Virus record (IMG/VR): IMGVR_UViG_3300025890_000197
Location: 1 to 21,062 of that record
From: a virus
Reading direction: 5' to 3' (one strand)
Length of the DNA: 21,062 nucleotides
Part shown: one piece after another, positions 7,421 to 14,978 of the stretch
Layout of the letters: every line of letters begins with the position of its first letter
Numbering within the stretch: position 1 is the first letter of the stretch
Program-made: the position numbers and the translations under genes
The notes under the pieces: model-generated
What the model was told of the DNA's origin: nothing
Databases searched by the model: none
Seen by the model: the letters and a program-made list of their open reading frames with translations, nothing else

Positions 7421-7592
7421 TTAAACCAATTACTCCTATTAATAATATTTGCGTTATCCAAAGCATACGCTTATTTATAGTGTGGTATTCTCTAAGTGTC
7501 TTTTCAATATTACTAACTGTAACAGATGTATTAGCAGATGTAGAACCTAAATGTTTTACCCAAGTATTCCATTTTTCTATATCGCTAGTCAT
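7395..7592 (-). CDS. Small C-tail-anchored membrane protein, 65 residues
   Basis: The ATG at 7592 comes two bases after the upstream TGA, with GTGATA as a weak SD. Residues 1-40 are soluble, with a probable helix (NIEKTLREYHTINKR). Residues ~43-64 form one hydrophobic span (LWITQILLIGVIGLNGLLLF) ending in Tyr-Lys. The N-soluble/C-membrane layout and size match small phage holins and XhlA-type proteins, and it follows another protein of the same layout. Its 3' end overlaps the adaptor gene. A role in membrane permeabilisation is inference from topology and clustering; no specific family is recognised. Confidence 0.65.
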   Translation of the reverse strand: MTSDIEKWNTWVKHLGSTSANTSVTVSNIEKTLREYHTINKRMLWITQILLIGVIGLNGLLLFYK

Positions 7593-7596
7593 ATTA

Positions 7597-7842
7597 TCAC
7601 ATTTGTGTAGAAATACCCATAGCCCCTGCTACTATTGCTATTAAGGTAAAAATAATTTTTTGCATATTTCCCATATATGTACCTATTAGACCATTAGTTA
7701 TTTCTAACTCGGTAGCCACTTTAGCAAGTCCTGTTTGCATACTTACTTGGGATTGTACTAATTGTTCAATTAATCTTTCGTGTCTTTTTACAGACTCTTC
7801 TAAATTGTCTAATCTTATTGAGACAACATCAGAATCGGCCAC
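7597..7842 (-). CDS. XhlA/holin-like small membrane protein, 81 residues
   Basis: Begins with GTG at 7842, overlapping the upstream stop by one base (TAGTG); GGTGAG lies 6-7 bases before it, so the GTG start is well supported. Residues 5-55 form a heptad-like coiled coil (SIRLDNLEESVKRHERLIEQ and on to VATELEITNGL). Residues ~62-78 are one membrane span (KIIFTLIAIVAGAMGIS). Length and order match haemolysin XhlA-type phage proteins, which assist holins. No endolysin or peptidoglycan hydrolase is visible in this window, so a lysis role is inferred only from architecture and from the two neighbouring membrane proteins. Confidence 0.7.
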   Translation of the reverse strand: MADSDVVSIRLDNLEESVKRHERLIEQLVQSQVSMQTGLAKVATELEITNGLIGTYMGNMQKIIFTLIAIVAGAMGISTQM

Positions 7843-8237
7843 TAAGCCTCACCCATGTGTGCTTCTAATCGAGCCACAAGGTCTGCTTTTTTGCCTTTTA
7901 CTGAAAGACCTGCCTCTTTTAACTTCTCTTTCAATTCTGCAACATTATGAGAGTTAAGAGTTTTTTCTATTTTCTCTATCTCTTCCTTTGCTTCTTCGGC
8001 TTTCTCCTTAACCTCGTCTACTGAATCTAATAATTCGTCTAATGTTATTTTTCCATCAGCATTTAGTACTAAGTATTTTTTATATAAAAATACACCTATA
8101 CCCGCTAATGCTACTAAAGATAAGAGTATCAATTCTATATCATCTAATAATGATGAAGAATTAAAGGGTATGCAATCTATTGTTTCATTAAGTGCGTTTA
8201 GGCACGTTTCTTTTGTTGTATTAGTTGTGTTATTCAT
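7842..8237 (-). CDS. Membrane protein: N-terminal sequon-rich segment, one span, coiled coil, C-terminal SAP domain
   Basis: A 131-residue protein; the ATG at 8237 has GAGAGGAATAAAA upstream. Residues 1-33 carry five N-x-S/T sequons (starting at N2, N3, N6, N17 and N26) and two Cys (C12, C22). Residues ~34-53 are a membrane span (ELILLSLVALAGIGVFLYKK). An EF-hand-like loop follows (NADGKITLDEL, missing the first acidic ligand), then a Lys/Glu coiled coil (~70-95), then an SAP-like helix-turn-helix (NVAELKEKLKEAGLSVKGKK, ~98-127). All sequons are on one side of the span, which suggests that the N-terminus faces outside. SAP domains usually bind nucleic acid. Similar span-plus-coil proteins sit in phage holin positions, but the SAP end is unusual there. 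Function unknown; likely membrane remodelling or lysis control. Confidence 0.7.
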   Translation of the reverse strand: MNNTTNTTKETCLNALNETIDCIPFNSSSLLDDIELILLSLVALAGIGVFLYKKYLVLNADGKITLDELLDSVDEVKEKAEEAKEEIEKIEKTLNSHNVAELKEKLKEAGLSVKGKKADLVARLEAHMGEA

Positions 8238-8239
8238 TT

Positions 8240-8416
8240 TTATTCCTCTCTATCGTATATTACTTGCTTAACTGCTGAATGCGGTATAACTGTAAATGCT
8301 CTTTCGCTTCCTCTTCTATAAATCTTGAACCCATGAGGTGTCTCTTCAATGTTTACATTAGTATATGACTTTTCGGGCGCAATATACACTATTTTACCTG
8401 TTCTTACTTCTCCCAA
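8240..8416 (-). CDS. Small hypothetical protein, 58 residues (49 if GTG start)
   Basis: An open frame ends with TAA at 8242-8240, three bases before the next gene. There is no ATG. Either a TTG at 8416 (GGAG 8 bases upstream, four bases after the hydroxylase stop) or a GTG at 8389 (AGGT 6 bases upstream) could start it. The protein reads LGEVRTGKIVYIAPEKSY, then GFKIYRRGSERAFTVIPHSA and VKQVIYDREE: a likely small all-beta fold with alternating hydrophobics. Without it, 180 bases of a packed cluster would be empty. No function is recognised. It may belong either to the hydroxylase block or to the membrane-protein block. Confidence 0.55.
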   Translation of the reverse strand: MGEVRTGKIVYIAPEKSYTNVNIEETPHGFKIYRRGSERAFTVIPHSAVKQVIYDREE

Positions 8417-8420
8417 AAAA

Positions 8421-8990
8421 TCAACTCCAACGTGGGCCTTCGGCCCATCCTACTAGACTTGTTCTACTACCTTTGGTAATAGGTGCAACTCCGTGTTCAA
8501 AGTATGATAAGAAACATATTACTGTACCTTTCTTAGCAAGTGCTATTGGGTCGGGATTTTGTGTATGACTAAATGTTAGTTCTCCACCTTCATAATCTTC
8601 GGGGTCTGATAGTTGTACTACAATACTTACTTTTCTGTGCATACCATCTTGTCTGTTCCAATCAATATCGTGGTGCATACCGTAGTGGTAGCCTATATCT
8701 TTGTATTCTGTAAATTGTAATGGTGGTAAATAAGATACTTCTACACCAAAATGTTCATTTGCTTTTTCTATATACCACATCATCTGTTCTGTAAGAGGTC
8801 TGTATTTTTCATCTTGTAACCATCTTATTTGGGTTTTCCTGTGGCTATCTTCTTTACCTTCACCTGTTCTAAAGGTAGATGCCGCTTGAGGTTCTGCTTC
8901 CTTTGCCGCCTCAATTATTTCATTCACTATTTCTTCACTCAACGCTTCTTCCCACATTATCCATGCGGGATGTTTCATCATTTCTGACAT
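8421..8990 (-). CDS. 2-oxoglutarate/Fe(II)-dependent dioxygenase, prolyl-4-hydroxylase type
   Basis: A 189-residue protein, close to the length of a minimal P4H/PKHD-type catalytic domain. Members hydroxylate an amino-acid side chain, usually proline, using Fe(II), O2 and 2-oxoglutarate. The iron facial triad is visible: HHD with H106 and D108 (in YHYGMHHDID), and the distal H166 in FEHGVAPITKGSR. R176, ten residues after that His, is the expected 2-oxoglutarate ligand. VSIVVQLSDPEDYEGGELTF is the typical core strand and EGGEL loop. The gene lies three genes downstream of the collagen-like fibre, an obvious candidate substrate. It has no SD; a TATA-like TTATATA lies at -29 to -23, suggesting a leaderless start. 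A perfect 6-bp hairpin (8433-8447) lies in its last codons. The enzyme class is sure, the substrate inferred. Confidence 0.9.
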   Translation of the reverse strand: MSEMMKHPAWIMWEEALSEEIVNEIIEAAKEAEPQAASTFRTGEGKEDSHRKTQIRWLQDEKYRPLTEQMMWYIEKANEHFGVEVSYLPPLQFTEYKDIGYHYGMHHDIDWNRQDGMHRKVSIVVQLSDPEDYEGGELTFSHTQNPDPIALAKKGTVICFLSYFEHGVAPITKGSRTSLVGWAEGPRWS

Positions 8991-9012
8991 AACGTACCAT
9001 TACATCATAGGG

Positions 9013-9019
9013 TATATAA
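9013..9019 (-). promoter_or_regulatory. TATA-like box before the hydroxylase gene
   Basis: On the minus strand TTATATA spans -29 to -23 relative to the ATG at 8990. In archaeal promoters the box A is centred about 26 bases before the transcription start, so transcription would begin at or near the ATG, giving a leaderless mRNA. This gene is one of the few here without an SD and sits after a 35-base gap. No clear purine-rich BRE precedes the box, and the region is AT-rich, so chance is possible. Confidence 0.35.
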
Positions 9020-9025
9020 GATGTA

Positions 9026-9571
9026 TTATGATTCCCAAGTACCCATTGTAGTAACGTAGTCTCCATATTTTTCATACATTAATTCTTTGTATTGTTTTAT
9101 GTTCATTGGATTATCTATTAACCATGTATCAAACCAAGCCACATCCCAAGAAGAATCTGCCGGTGGAGTCCAAGTTTCTATATCTGCTTTTATTAAAGTA
9201 AAAGTATCATCTTTAACGCAGTTATCCCACACTAAATCTATTACATCTTGACTGTTTTCTATTATGGTAACTGATTTTACATTAGAATTATCCATTAGTG
9301 TTTGGTGTACCAACCCTATCCCTAGACCACCAATTAATACATCCCCTGTCGCATTATCCCAAAGCCATTGATGTTCATTATGTTCTGCCAAAGAATCTTG
9401 CATAATAGGCATAGGACAACCTTTTTTTAATAATACAGTATATGTATCAAAAGATTCATTTTTCATTTGTAAATACATAAGCCAATTATTATCAGTAGTT
9501 TCATTAGTATAATGTGCTATTTCAAAATCACCCGAAACACCTTCCGGTATATTTACTGTTACTCTACTCAT
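9026..9571 (-). CDS. Small Rossmann-fold methyltransferase-like protein (spermidine-synthase-like)
   Basis: The ATG at 9571 overlaps the upstream stop as ATGA. An in-frame TTG six bases earlier has no better support. The 181-residue product shows a class I SAM-binding pattern: GDVLIGGLGIGLV (motif I, ~76-88), VTIIENS with the acidic E105 at the end of strand 2, DTFTLIKADIETW with D130 (motif II) and WDVAWFDTW (~142-150). Motif order and the Glu resemble spermidine-synthase-type methyltransferases, but it is shorter than a full synthase (about 280) and the C-terminal part is minimal. The N-terminal ~60 residues are beta-rich. It lies between the 299-residue protein and the hydroxylase, so a joint role in modifying virion proteins is plausible. 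The substrate is unknown. Confidence 0.65.
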   Translation of the reverse strand: MSRVTVNIPEGVSGDFEIAHYTNETTDNNWLMYLQMKNESFDTYTVLLKKGCPMPIMQDSLAEHNEHQWLWDNATGDVLIGGLGIGLVHQTLMDNSNVKSVTIIENSQDVIDLVWDNCVKDDTFTLIKADIETWTPPADSSWDVAWFDTWLIDNPMNIKQYKELMYEKYGDYVTTMGTWES

Positions 9572-10467
9572 AACCAATCATGTCTCCAATATACTTTATC
9601 AGTAGAAATTAATTGGTCGGGATTAGGTGCAGTCCAATTTCTATGACCTTGAACCCATCCTGTCATAAAATCTCCCGCAGAAGGCAAAACAATACCACCT
9701 CTACCGCCACCTAACTGTAATGCAAAAGCATTACTACTTGATATGCCGTTTCTAGGTACATTTGGTGTATAACCTTGATTTGGGGCGGAATTAATAGTAC
9801 CATCTTGAAAATATGGGTTTGTTAATGTGCCGGAAGCCAATAATGAATTACCACCACTAAGGCTTGTTTTGGCTGAATCTATTCCTGTTTCCCAATAATA
9901 TTCTAAATTACTATTAGTTGAGCCTGTATTTCTCATAGCAGCATAAACGTAAAAAGCAATAAGCGAAGTAAAATGTGAACCATGCCATGTGCTTAAATCA
10001 CTTACAGACATAGCAGTATGTATATAATTTAATGCGGAAAGAGAAGCACCGTCAGTATTTTGTACTGGCCCTCTTGCTATTCCATATCTTAAGTTGTCGC
10101 CAGTCTCAATAACTTTATCTCCATTTCTATATTGTCCGCTTCCACCATAAAAACCATCAGAAGCCATTATTCTATTTGTGTTTCCTATAACATAAGGAAT
10201 TGAACCTGATTGATACGGCCTAATCATAAAACCATTTGTAGCCCCATTAGCAACATCTTTAGCGTCTTTATCCCATTCTGCTACCTCGGCAGAAGTACCC
10301 GAACCATGATTAGGTGTTGTTGTTGTACCTATAAATATTATTGGGTTTGACCCTGTACCAAGTTGTGCTGAACCTTGACCACTAGCGGAAGCATCCCAAG
10401 CCTCAACGTCTGCTAATAATTCCGCACCTGCTCTTACTACCGCACCTGCTATGCCCGCATTTACCAT
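9568..10467 (-). CDS. Unrecognised fibre-associated protein, 299 residues
   Basis: The collagen gene ends with tandem stops (TGATAG), and the ATG at 10467 follows with AGGTGG 8 bases upstream. A GTG at 10477-10479 overlaps that SD and is less likely. The product opens with an Ala/Gly-rich helix (AGIAGAVVRAGAELLADVEA), has a central region with several Trp/Tyr and aromatic strands, and a C-terminal half with Gly-rich loops (FALQLGGGRGGIVLPSAGD) ending in VYWRHDW. No signal peptide, span or catalytic motif is visible. Directly after the fibre gene, it could be a tip, a receptor-binding protein or a fibre-assembly factor. Gly-rich loops between strands are compatible with a receptor-binding head. 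I do not recognise the family. Confidence 0.6.
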   Translation of the reverse strand: MVNAGIAGAVVRAGAELLADVEAWDASASGQGSAQLGTGSNPIIFIGTTTTPNHGSGTSAEVAEWDKDAKDVANGATNGFMIRPYQSGSIPYVIGNTNRIMASDGFYGGSGQYRNGDKVIETGDNLRYGIARGPVQNTDGASLSALNYIHTAMSVSDLSTWHGSHFTSLIAFYVYAAMRNTGSTNSNLEYYWETGIDSAKTSLSGGNSLLASGTLTNPYFQDGTINSAPNQGYTPNVPRNGISSSNAFALQLGGGRGGIVLPSAGDFMTGWVQGHRNWTAPNPDQLISTDKVYWRHDWL

Positions 10468-10471
10468 TCTA

Positions 10472-13400
10472 TCAACCACCTAAGTGTACCCATTTGCTAG
10501 TGCCGCTAGATTGTACCACACAAATAAATACTCTTGCACCGCTTGGGGCAATAGCATAACTTTGTCTCCAATTAGTAATTATAGAACCACCATTTAGACT
10601 AGGTGTAGCATTAGAGGTAGCATTATTTAAGATTGTAAAAGATGTTCCTACTGCACAGTTAGAAGGTAAGTTAAGAGTACCACCAGTCCAGTAAACAATG
10701 TAGCCATTTTGTGTACTTGCATTTAGTGTAGTAGTGCTTGTTACGTTTACTACTGATGAACCACCTGCGCCGGAAGGTCCAGTAGGTCCAGTAGGTCCAG
10801 TAGGTCCAGTTGGTCCTGTTGTTCCCGGTGGGCCTGTTGGCCCAGTAGGACCGGGTGGAATCGTAAAAGCGAATACTTTCGATGTGTCCGGTCCACTAGC
10901 ACTAATGGCTAAAGGACCACTTGCTACGGTGGGTGTACCGAAACCTGCTGCTGCCCCATTAGTTCCATTTGTGCCATCTGTACCATCAGTACCCGGCGGG
11001 CCAGTTGCTCCCGGTGGAATAGTAAAGGCAAAGACCTTTGCTGTATTAGGTCCACTACTACTTATAGCAAGAGGACCGGAACTGACTGTTGGAGTACCAA
11101 AACCTGCGGCTGCACCATCTGGACCGGGTGAACCCGTAGCACCCGGTGGAATTGTGAATGCGAATACTTTGGCTGTGTTAGGCCCGCTACTAGATATAGC
11201 CAAAGGGCCGGATGCAACAGTTGGTGTTCCAAACCCTGCTGCCGTTCCATCATTTCCGTCGCTGCCATCACTACCCGGTGGTCCGGTTGCTCCTTGAGGA
11301 ATTGAAAATGCAAACACCTTAGAAGTATTAGGGCCGCTTGCTGTTACTCCAATGGGTCCTGTACTAGCAGTAGGTGTACCGAAACCTGCCGCCGCCCCAT
11401 CATTACCATCACTTCCGGGCGGCCCTGTTGGTCCTATTGCTCCCGGCGGGATTGTAAATGCAAAAACTTTCGATGTATTAGGACCACTAGAAGATATGGC
11501 AAGAGGACCACTGGCAACCGTTGGAGTGCCAAAACCTGCTGCTGCTCCATCAGTACCATCAGTACCATCTGTACCCGGTGGCCCTGCGGCCCCCTGTGGT
11601 ATCGAGAATGCAAATACTTTGGACGTATCAGGACCGGACGCTGTTACACCTATTGGTCCTGTTGACGCTGTTGGTGTTCCGAACCCTGCTGCCGGACCAG
11701 TAGGACCAGTGGCTCCCTGTGGTATTGAGAAAGAGAAAACTTTGGCTGTATTTGGCCCACTAGACGAGACTCCAATTGGGCCTGTTGAAGCAGTGGGTGT
11801 TCCAAAACCTGCTGCTGCTCCATCAGTACCATTATTCCCCGGTGGACCTGTTGCTCCCGGCGGGATTGTAAAAGCAAACACTTTAGCCGTGTTTGGTCCA
11901 CTAGATGTTATTGCTAAAGGTCCACTAGCAACTGTTGGGGTTCCGAACCCTGCGGCGGGACCAGTTGGTCCAGTTGCACCATCATTACCATCACTGCCGG
12001 GTGGGCCAGTAGGTCCTGTCGGTCCTTCGACTCCTTGTGTACCTTGAGGTCCGGTAGGACCCGTAGGTCCATCGGGTCCCGGTGGTCCGGCTGAACCTGT
12101 TCCGCCGGGTGGTCCTGCGGGGCCTGTATCTCCTTTGTCTCCTGTCCTAGCAAAAGTTACCATAACATCTTCACCATTTGAAAATGGTGCAGAAGAGGAA
12201 GAGTCTATGGTACTTACTGTTATGTCAAAATAACCCGAATCTTCTGATAGAGAAGTAATAGTATGTAAAGTAAATTGGCTTGGGTCTGTTAAGTTACTAA
12301 TTTTAACATGACCTTTTATTGTTGATGTAGAATCATCAATAGTACGAAGGAATGATTGAATATCTGTACCATCTAAATCGCTGTCGTCTATATAGATTCT
12401 AGTAGCAGATGATTGAGTACTGTTGTTTAATTTTATCTTACCTGCGCCGGGGTCGCTATCTGATGTGTTTGTAGAAAAATCATATTTGAAAGATGCGCCA
12501 CCAAAATTACCATCTGCACCCGATGGTCCGGTAGGCCCTTGACTTCCTGTAGGTCCTGTACCGCCGGGTGGTCCGGGTGGACCTGTAGGGCCGTTTGGTC
12601 CGGTAGGACCTTGGCTTCCTGTAGCACCACTAGGTCCGGTAGGACCAGTCGGTCCCGCAGGTATGCTAAATGCAAATACTTTTGCACTATCCGGCCCACT
12701 TGCTGCTACTGCTAAAGGTCCTGTAGTTATGGTAGGTGTTCCAACACCTGCTGATGCACCCGCCGGTCCTGTAGGGCCTGTAGAACCTGTACCACCATCG
12801 TTTCCGGGTGGTCCGGTAGGACCGGGTGGACCTGCGGGACCTGTAGGTCCTGTACCGCCGGGTGGAATAGTGAATGCGAATATTTTAGCGGTGTCCGGTC
12901 CACTAGAACCAATTGCCAACGGACCACTAGAAACTGTCGGTGTACCAAAACCTGCGGCAGAACCCGTAGGACCTGTATTACCTTGTGTTCCTTGTGGACC
13001 CGTAGGGCCTGTAGGTCCTTGTGAGCCTGTTGGACCCGTAGGTCCGAGTGGACCTGCCGGTCCTGTACTGCCTTGTGGACCTGTTGGACCATCCGGTCCT
13101 ACATTTCCTTGAGGTCCTTGTGGTCCTATTGGTCCGGTTGGGCCTGTATCTCCCTTATCACCTGTTCTTGCGAAAGTAACTGCTACATCTTCCCCATTAC
13201 TAAAAGGAGATGTTGCGGAAGAATCTACGGCACTTACTGTTATATCGAAATAACCTGTATTTTCTGTTAAAGAAGATATAGTAAATAATACAAACTGTGA
13301 AGGGTCTGTAAGATTGCTTACTTTGACGTGTCCTTTTATAGTAGATGTGGAATCGTCAATGGTTCTCATAAAAGATTGTATGTCGCTACCGTCTAAATCG

Positions 13401-14950
13401 GAATCGTCAATGTAAATACCCGTAGCGGCATTTTGTGTAGCGTTATCAAACCTAACTTTACCTGCGCCGGGGTCTGAATCTGTTGTTGTCGTACTAAAAT
13501 CATACTTAAATGTAGCCCCGCCAAAAGAACCTTGTGGACCTGTTGGACCAGTTGGGCCTGTTCCACCTGTCGGACCAGTTAGACCAATTGTACCTTGTGG
13601 ACCAGTAGGTCCCGTTGGGCCAGTAGGACCTGCTACTGTTGAATCTGCACCAGTTGGGCCTGTTGGTCCGGTAGGACCAGTTGGGCCTGTGCTTCCTGTC
13701 GGTCCGGTTGGACCTATTAAACCTGTCGGTCCGGTTGGCCCATTCGGACCTGTTGGTCCGGTAGGACCAGTAGAACCATTACTACCTGCTTGTGAAAAGG
13801 TAAAAGAGTATTTTGTATTATTAGATAATGTACTTGTTGTAGTCGAAGCAAGGGGTGTTACGCCTAAAGTCCACCATCCTGTATTATCTGTTACTGTGTT
13901 TATTCTAAACAGCATATATTCTTGTACGTCTGAACCTGCTGTATTACCTATGTGTAATTGACCTTTTCTAGTTTGACCTGCATTATTAAATGTAGTAATA
14001 AAGGTATCTCTGTTGTCTCCGCTTGCATCCAATTCGTCAATATATATTTCTGTAACACTAGCAAATGTTCCGTTGTCTACTCTAAAGAAACCGGATGTTG
14101 GGTCTGATTCTGTTGTAGTCGTACTAAACTTCCAAACAATTCCCGGTCTATAACCAGTAGGACCTATTGAACCTGTTGGTCCCGTTGGGCCGGTTGAGCC
14201 TGTTGGACCTGCGGGGATAGTAAACGCAAAAACTTTTGCTGTATCAGGCCCACTAGATGTTATGCCTAAAGGACCTGTATTTACACTTGGCGTTCCAAAA
14301 CCCGCAGCAGCACCAGTAGAACCTGTAGGGCCGGTAGAACCTGTGCTACCTGTAGAGCCTGTTGGACCAGTCGGGCCGGTAGGACCATTTGGACCAATCG
14401 GACCTGTTGGACCGATAGGTCCTGTGGGTCCAGTCGGACCCGTAGGCCCTGCGGGACCTGTAGCATTATTTTGATATGCAATCCACGTATCTTGTGTAGC
14501 ACTATGTCTTAGATATACTTTTTGGTCTTTTGTCAAAGTAAATGTACCGCTAGTACCTGCATTACTAACTCCTTGACCTATAAGAGAAACTCCCGAATCA
14601 GTATTAATAGTAATATTACCACTACCTTCATTCATAACTTGTAATTCACTTAATCCTACCGGAAAAGGAACAGAAGAGTATGGGGGTATTGTGTATGTAT
14701 ATGCAGAAGAATTAGTATGGAGTAGTAAACGGGCTTCATCTGCTCTAACGAATGTGTATGTGGCGTTTTTTGTTTCTAGTGGCCTAACGTCTGCGGCCCT
14801 ACCACCTGCTGTAGAACCATCACCAATAAAAACACCATTAGCGGCTGAACCTGTACCTGTATCTAGGAATATTTGTTCTTTAGTAGGTGTGACACCGGCC
14901 CTTTGGGTAGTGGTAGCAGTAAAAAGATTTTTATTACCTGTTAGTGCCAT
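10472..14950 (-). CDS. Giant collagen-like tail/virion fibre protein, 1,492 residues
   Basis: The SD is GAGGGG before the ATG at 14950. Residues 1-160 form a beta-rich anchoring domain whose start ([10 protein letters not shown] ... [12 protein letters not shown]) resembles phage tail-fibre N-termini of the Mtd_N type. From ~164 onward Gly-X-Y runs, mostly GPT, alternate with two globular families. One is eleven copies of a ~37-residue unit ([20 protein letters not shown], then [10 protein letters not shown]). The other is three copies of a ~115-residue beta domain (~268-387, ~473-603, ~813-941) with [27 protein letters not shown] and TGDKGDTGP, a family I associate with marine phage collagen fibres. 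Residues ~1397-1492 form a C-terminal beta cap. GPT triplets are common in fibres glycosylated on Thr; GPP triplets, with proline at Y, concentrate in the later half. It probably trimerises into a long flexible fibre for attachment. Confidence 0.92.
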   Translation of the reverse strand: MALTGNKNLFTATTTQRAGVTPTKEQIFLDTGTGSAANGVFIGDGSTAGGRAADVRPLETKNATYTFVRADEARLLLHTNSSAYTYTIPPYSSVPFPVGLSELQVMNEGSGNITINTDSGVSLIGQGVSNAGTSGTFTLTKDQKVYLRHSATQDTWIAYQNNATGPAGPTGPTGPTGPIGPTGPIGPNGPTGPTGPTGSTGSTGSTGPTGSTGAAAGFGTPSVNTGPLGITSSGPDTAKVFAFTIPAGPTGSTGPTGPTGSIGPTGYRPGIVWKFSTTTTESDPTSGFFRVDNGTFASVTEIYIDELDASGDNRDTFITTFNNAGQTRKGQLHIGNTAGSDVQEYMLFRINTVTDNTGWWTLGVTPLASTTTSTLSNNTKYSFTFSQAGSNGSTGPTGPTGPNGPTGPTGLIGPTGPTGSTGPTGPTGPTGPTGADSTVAGPTGPTGPTGPQGTIGLTGPTGGTGPTGPTGPQGSFGGATFKYDFSTTTTDSDPGAGKVRFDNATQNAATGIYIDDSDLDGSDIQSFMRTIDDSTSTIKGHVKVSNLTDPSQFVLFTISSLTENTGYFDITVSAVDSSATSPFSNGEDVAVTFARTGDKGDTGPTGPIGPQGPQGNVGPDGPTGPQGSTGPAGPLGPTGPTGSQGPTGPTGPQGTQGNTGPTGSAAGFGTPTVSSGPLAIGSSGPDTAKIFAFTIPPGGTGPTGPAGPPGPTGPPGNDGGTGSTGPTGPAGASAGVGTPTITTGPLAVAASGPDSAKVFAFSIPAGPTGPTGPSGATGSQGPTGPNGPTGPPGPPGGTGPTGSQGPTGPSGADGNFGGASFKYDFSTNTSDSDPGAGKIKLNNSTQSSATRIYIDDSDLDGTDIQSFLRTIDDSTSTIKGHVKISNLTDPSQFTLHTITSLSEDSGYFDITVSTIDSSSSAPFSNGEDVMVTFARTGDKGDTGPAGPPGGTGSAGPPGPDGPTGPTGPQGTQGVEGPTGPTGPPGSDGNDGATGPTGPAAGFGTPTVASGPLAITSSGPNTAKVFAFTIPPGATGPPGNNGTDGAAAGFGTPTASTGPIGVSSSGPNTAKVFSFSIPQGATGPTGPAAGFGTPTASTGPIGVTASGPDTSKVFAFSIPQGAAGPPGTDGTDGTDGAAAGFGTPTVASGPLAISSSGPNTSKVFAFTIPPGAIGPTGPPGSDGNDGAAAGFGTPTASTGPIGVTASGPNTSKVFAFSIPQGATGPPGSDGSDGNDGTAAGFGTPTVASGPLAISSSGPNTAKVFAFTIPPGATGSPGPDGAAAGFGTPTVSSGPLAISSSGPNTAKVFAFTIPPGATGPPGTDGTDGTNGTNGAAAGFGTPTVASGPLAISASGPDTSKVFAFTIPPGPTGPTGPPGTTGPTGPTGPTGPTGPSGAGGSSVVNVTSTTTLNASTQNGYIVYWTGGTLNLPSNCAVGTSFTILNNATSNATPSLNGGSIITNWRQSYAIAPSGARVFICVVQSSGTSKWVHLGG
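10770..14460 (-). repeat. Collagen and interspersed domain repeats within the fibre gene
   Basis: The DNA repeats mirror the protein repeats: 9-base GPT units and ~120- to 300-base units carrying the 37-residue module. One patch (10776-10811) consists of four near-perfect 9-base units, three identical plus one with a single change. Elsewhere the synonymous bases differ widely between copies. This explains the repetitive look of this region on both strands. Confidence 0.85.
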
Positions 14951-14978
14951 ATACTTCCCCTCTTTTATTGTTTAATAA

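Noticed and set aside
8415-8447. Intrinsic terminator after the hydroxylase gene (TGGGCC/GGCCCA stem and a T6 run)
   Set aside because: The hairpin lies in the last codons and the T-run starts 12 bases later, not at its base; the next genes follow at once.
9026-9571. Full spermidine synthase
   Set aside because: Only about 181 residues and lacking the C-terminal part; the SAM-binding motifs support only a methyltransferase-like call.
10770-12120. Regular DNA repeats that could suggest CRISPR or satellite DNA
   Set aside because: The repeat units are codon-phased, protein-conserved and synonymously variable; there are no unique spacers between identical repeats.
10734-14474. Plus-strand open frames rich in PVGPVGP across the fibre gene
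   Set aside because: They are reverse-complement images of GPT/GPP codons in the minus-strand fibre; they have no SD and break at non-collagen domains.
14400-14950. Diversity-generating retroelement, because the fibre N-terminus resembles Mtd-type fibres
   Set aside because: No reverse transcriptase or template repeat is visible in the window, and the similarity is to the anchoring domain only.
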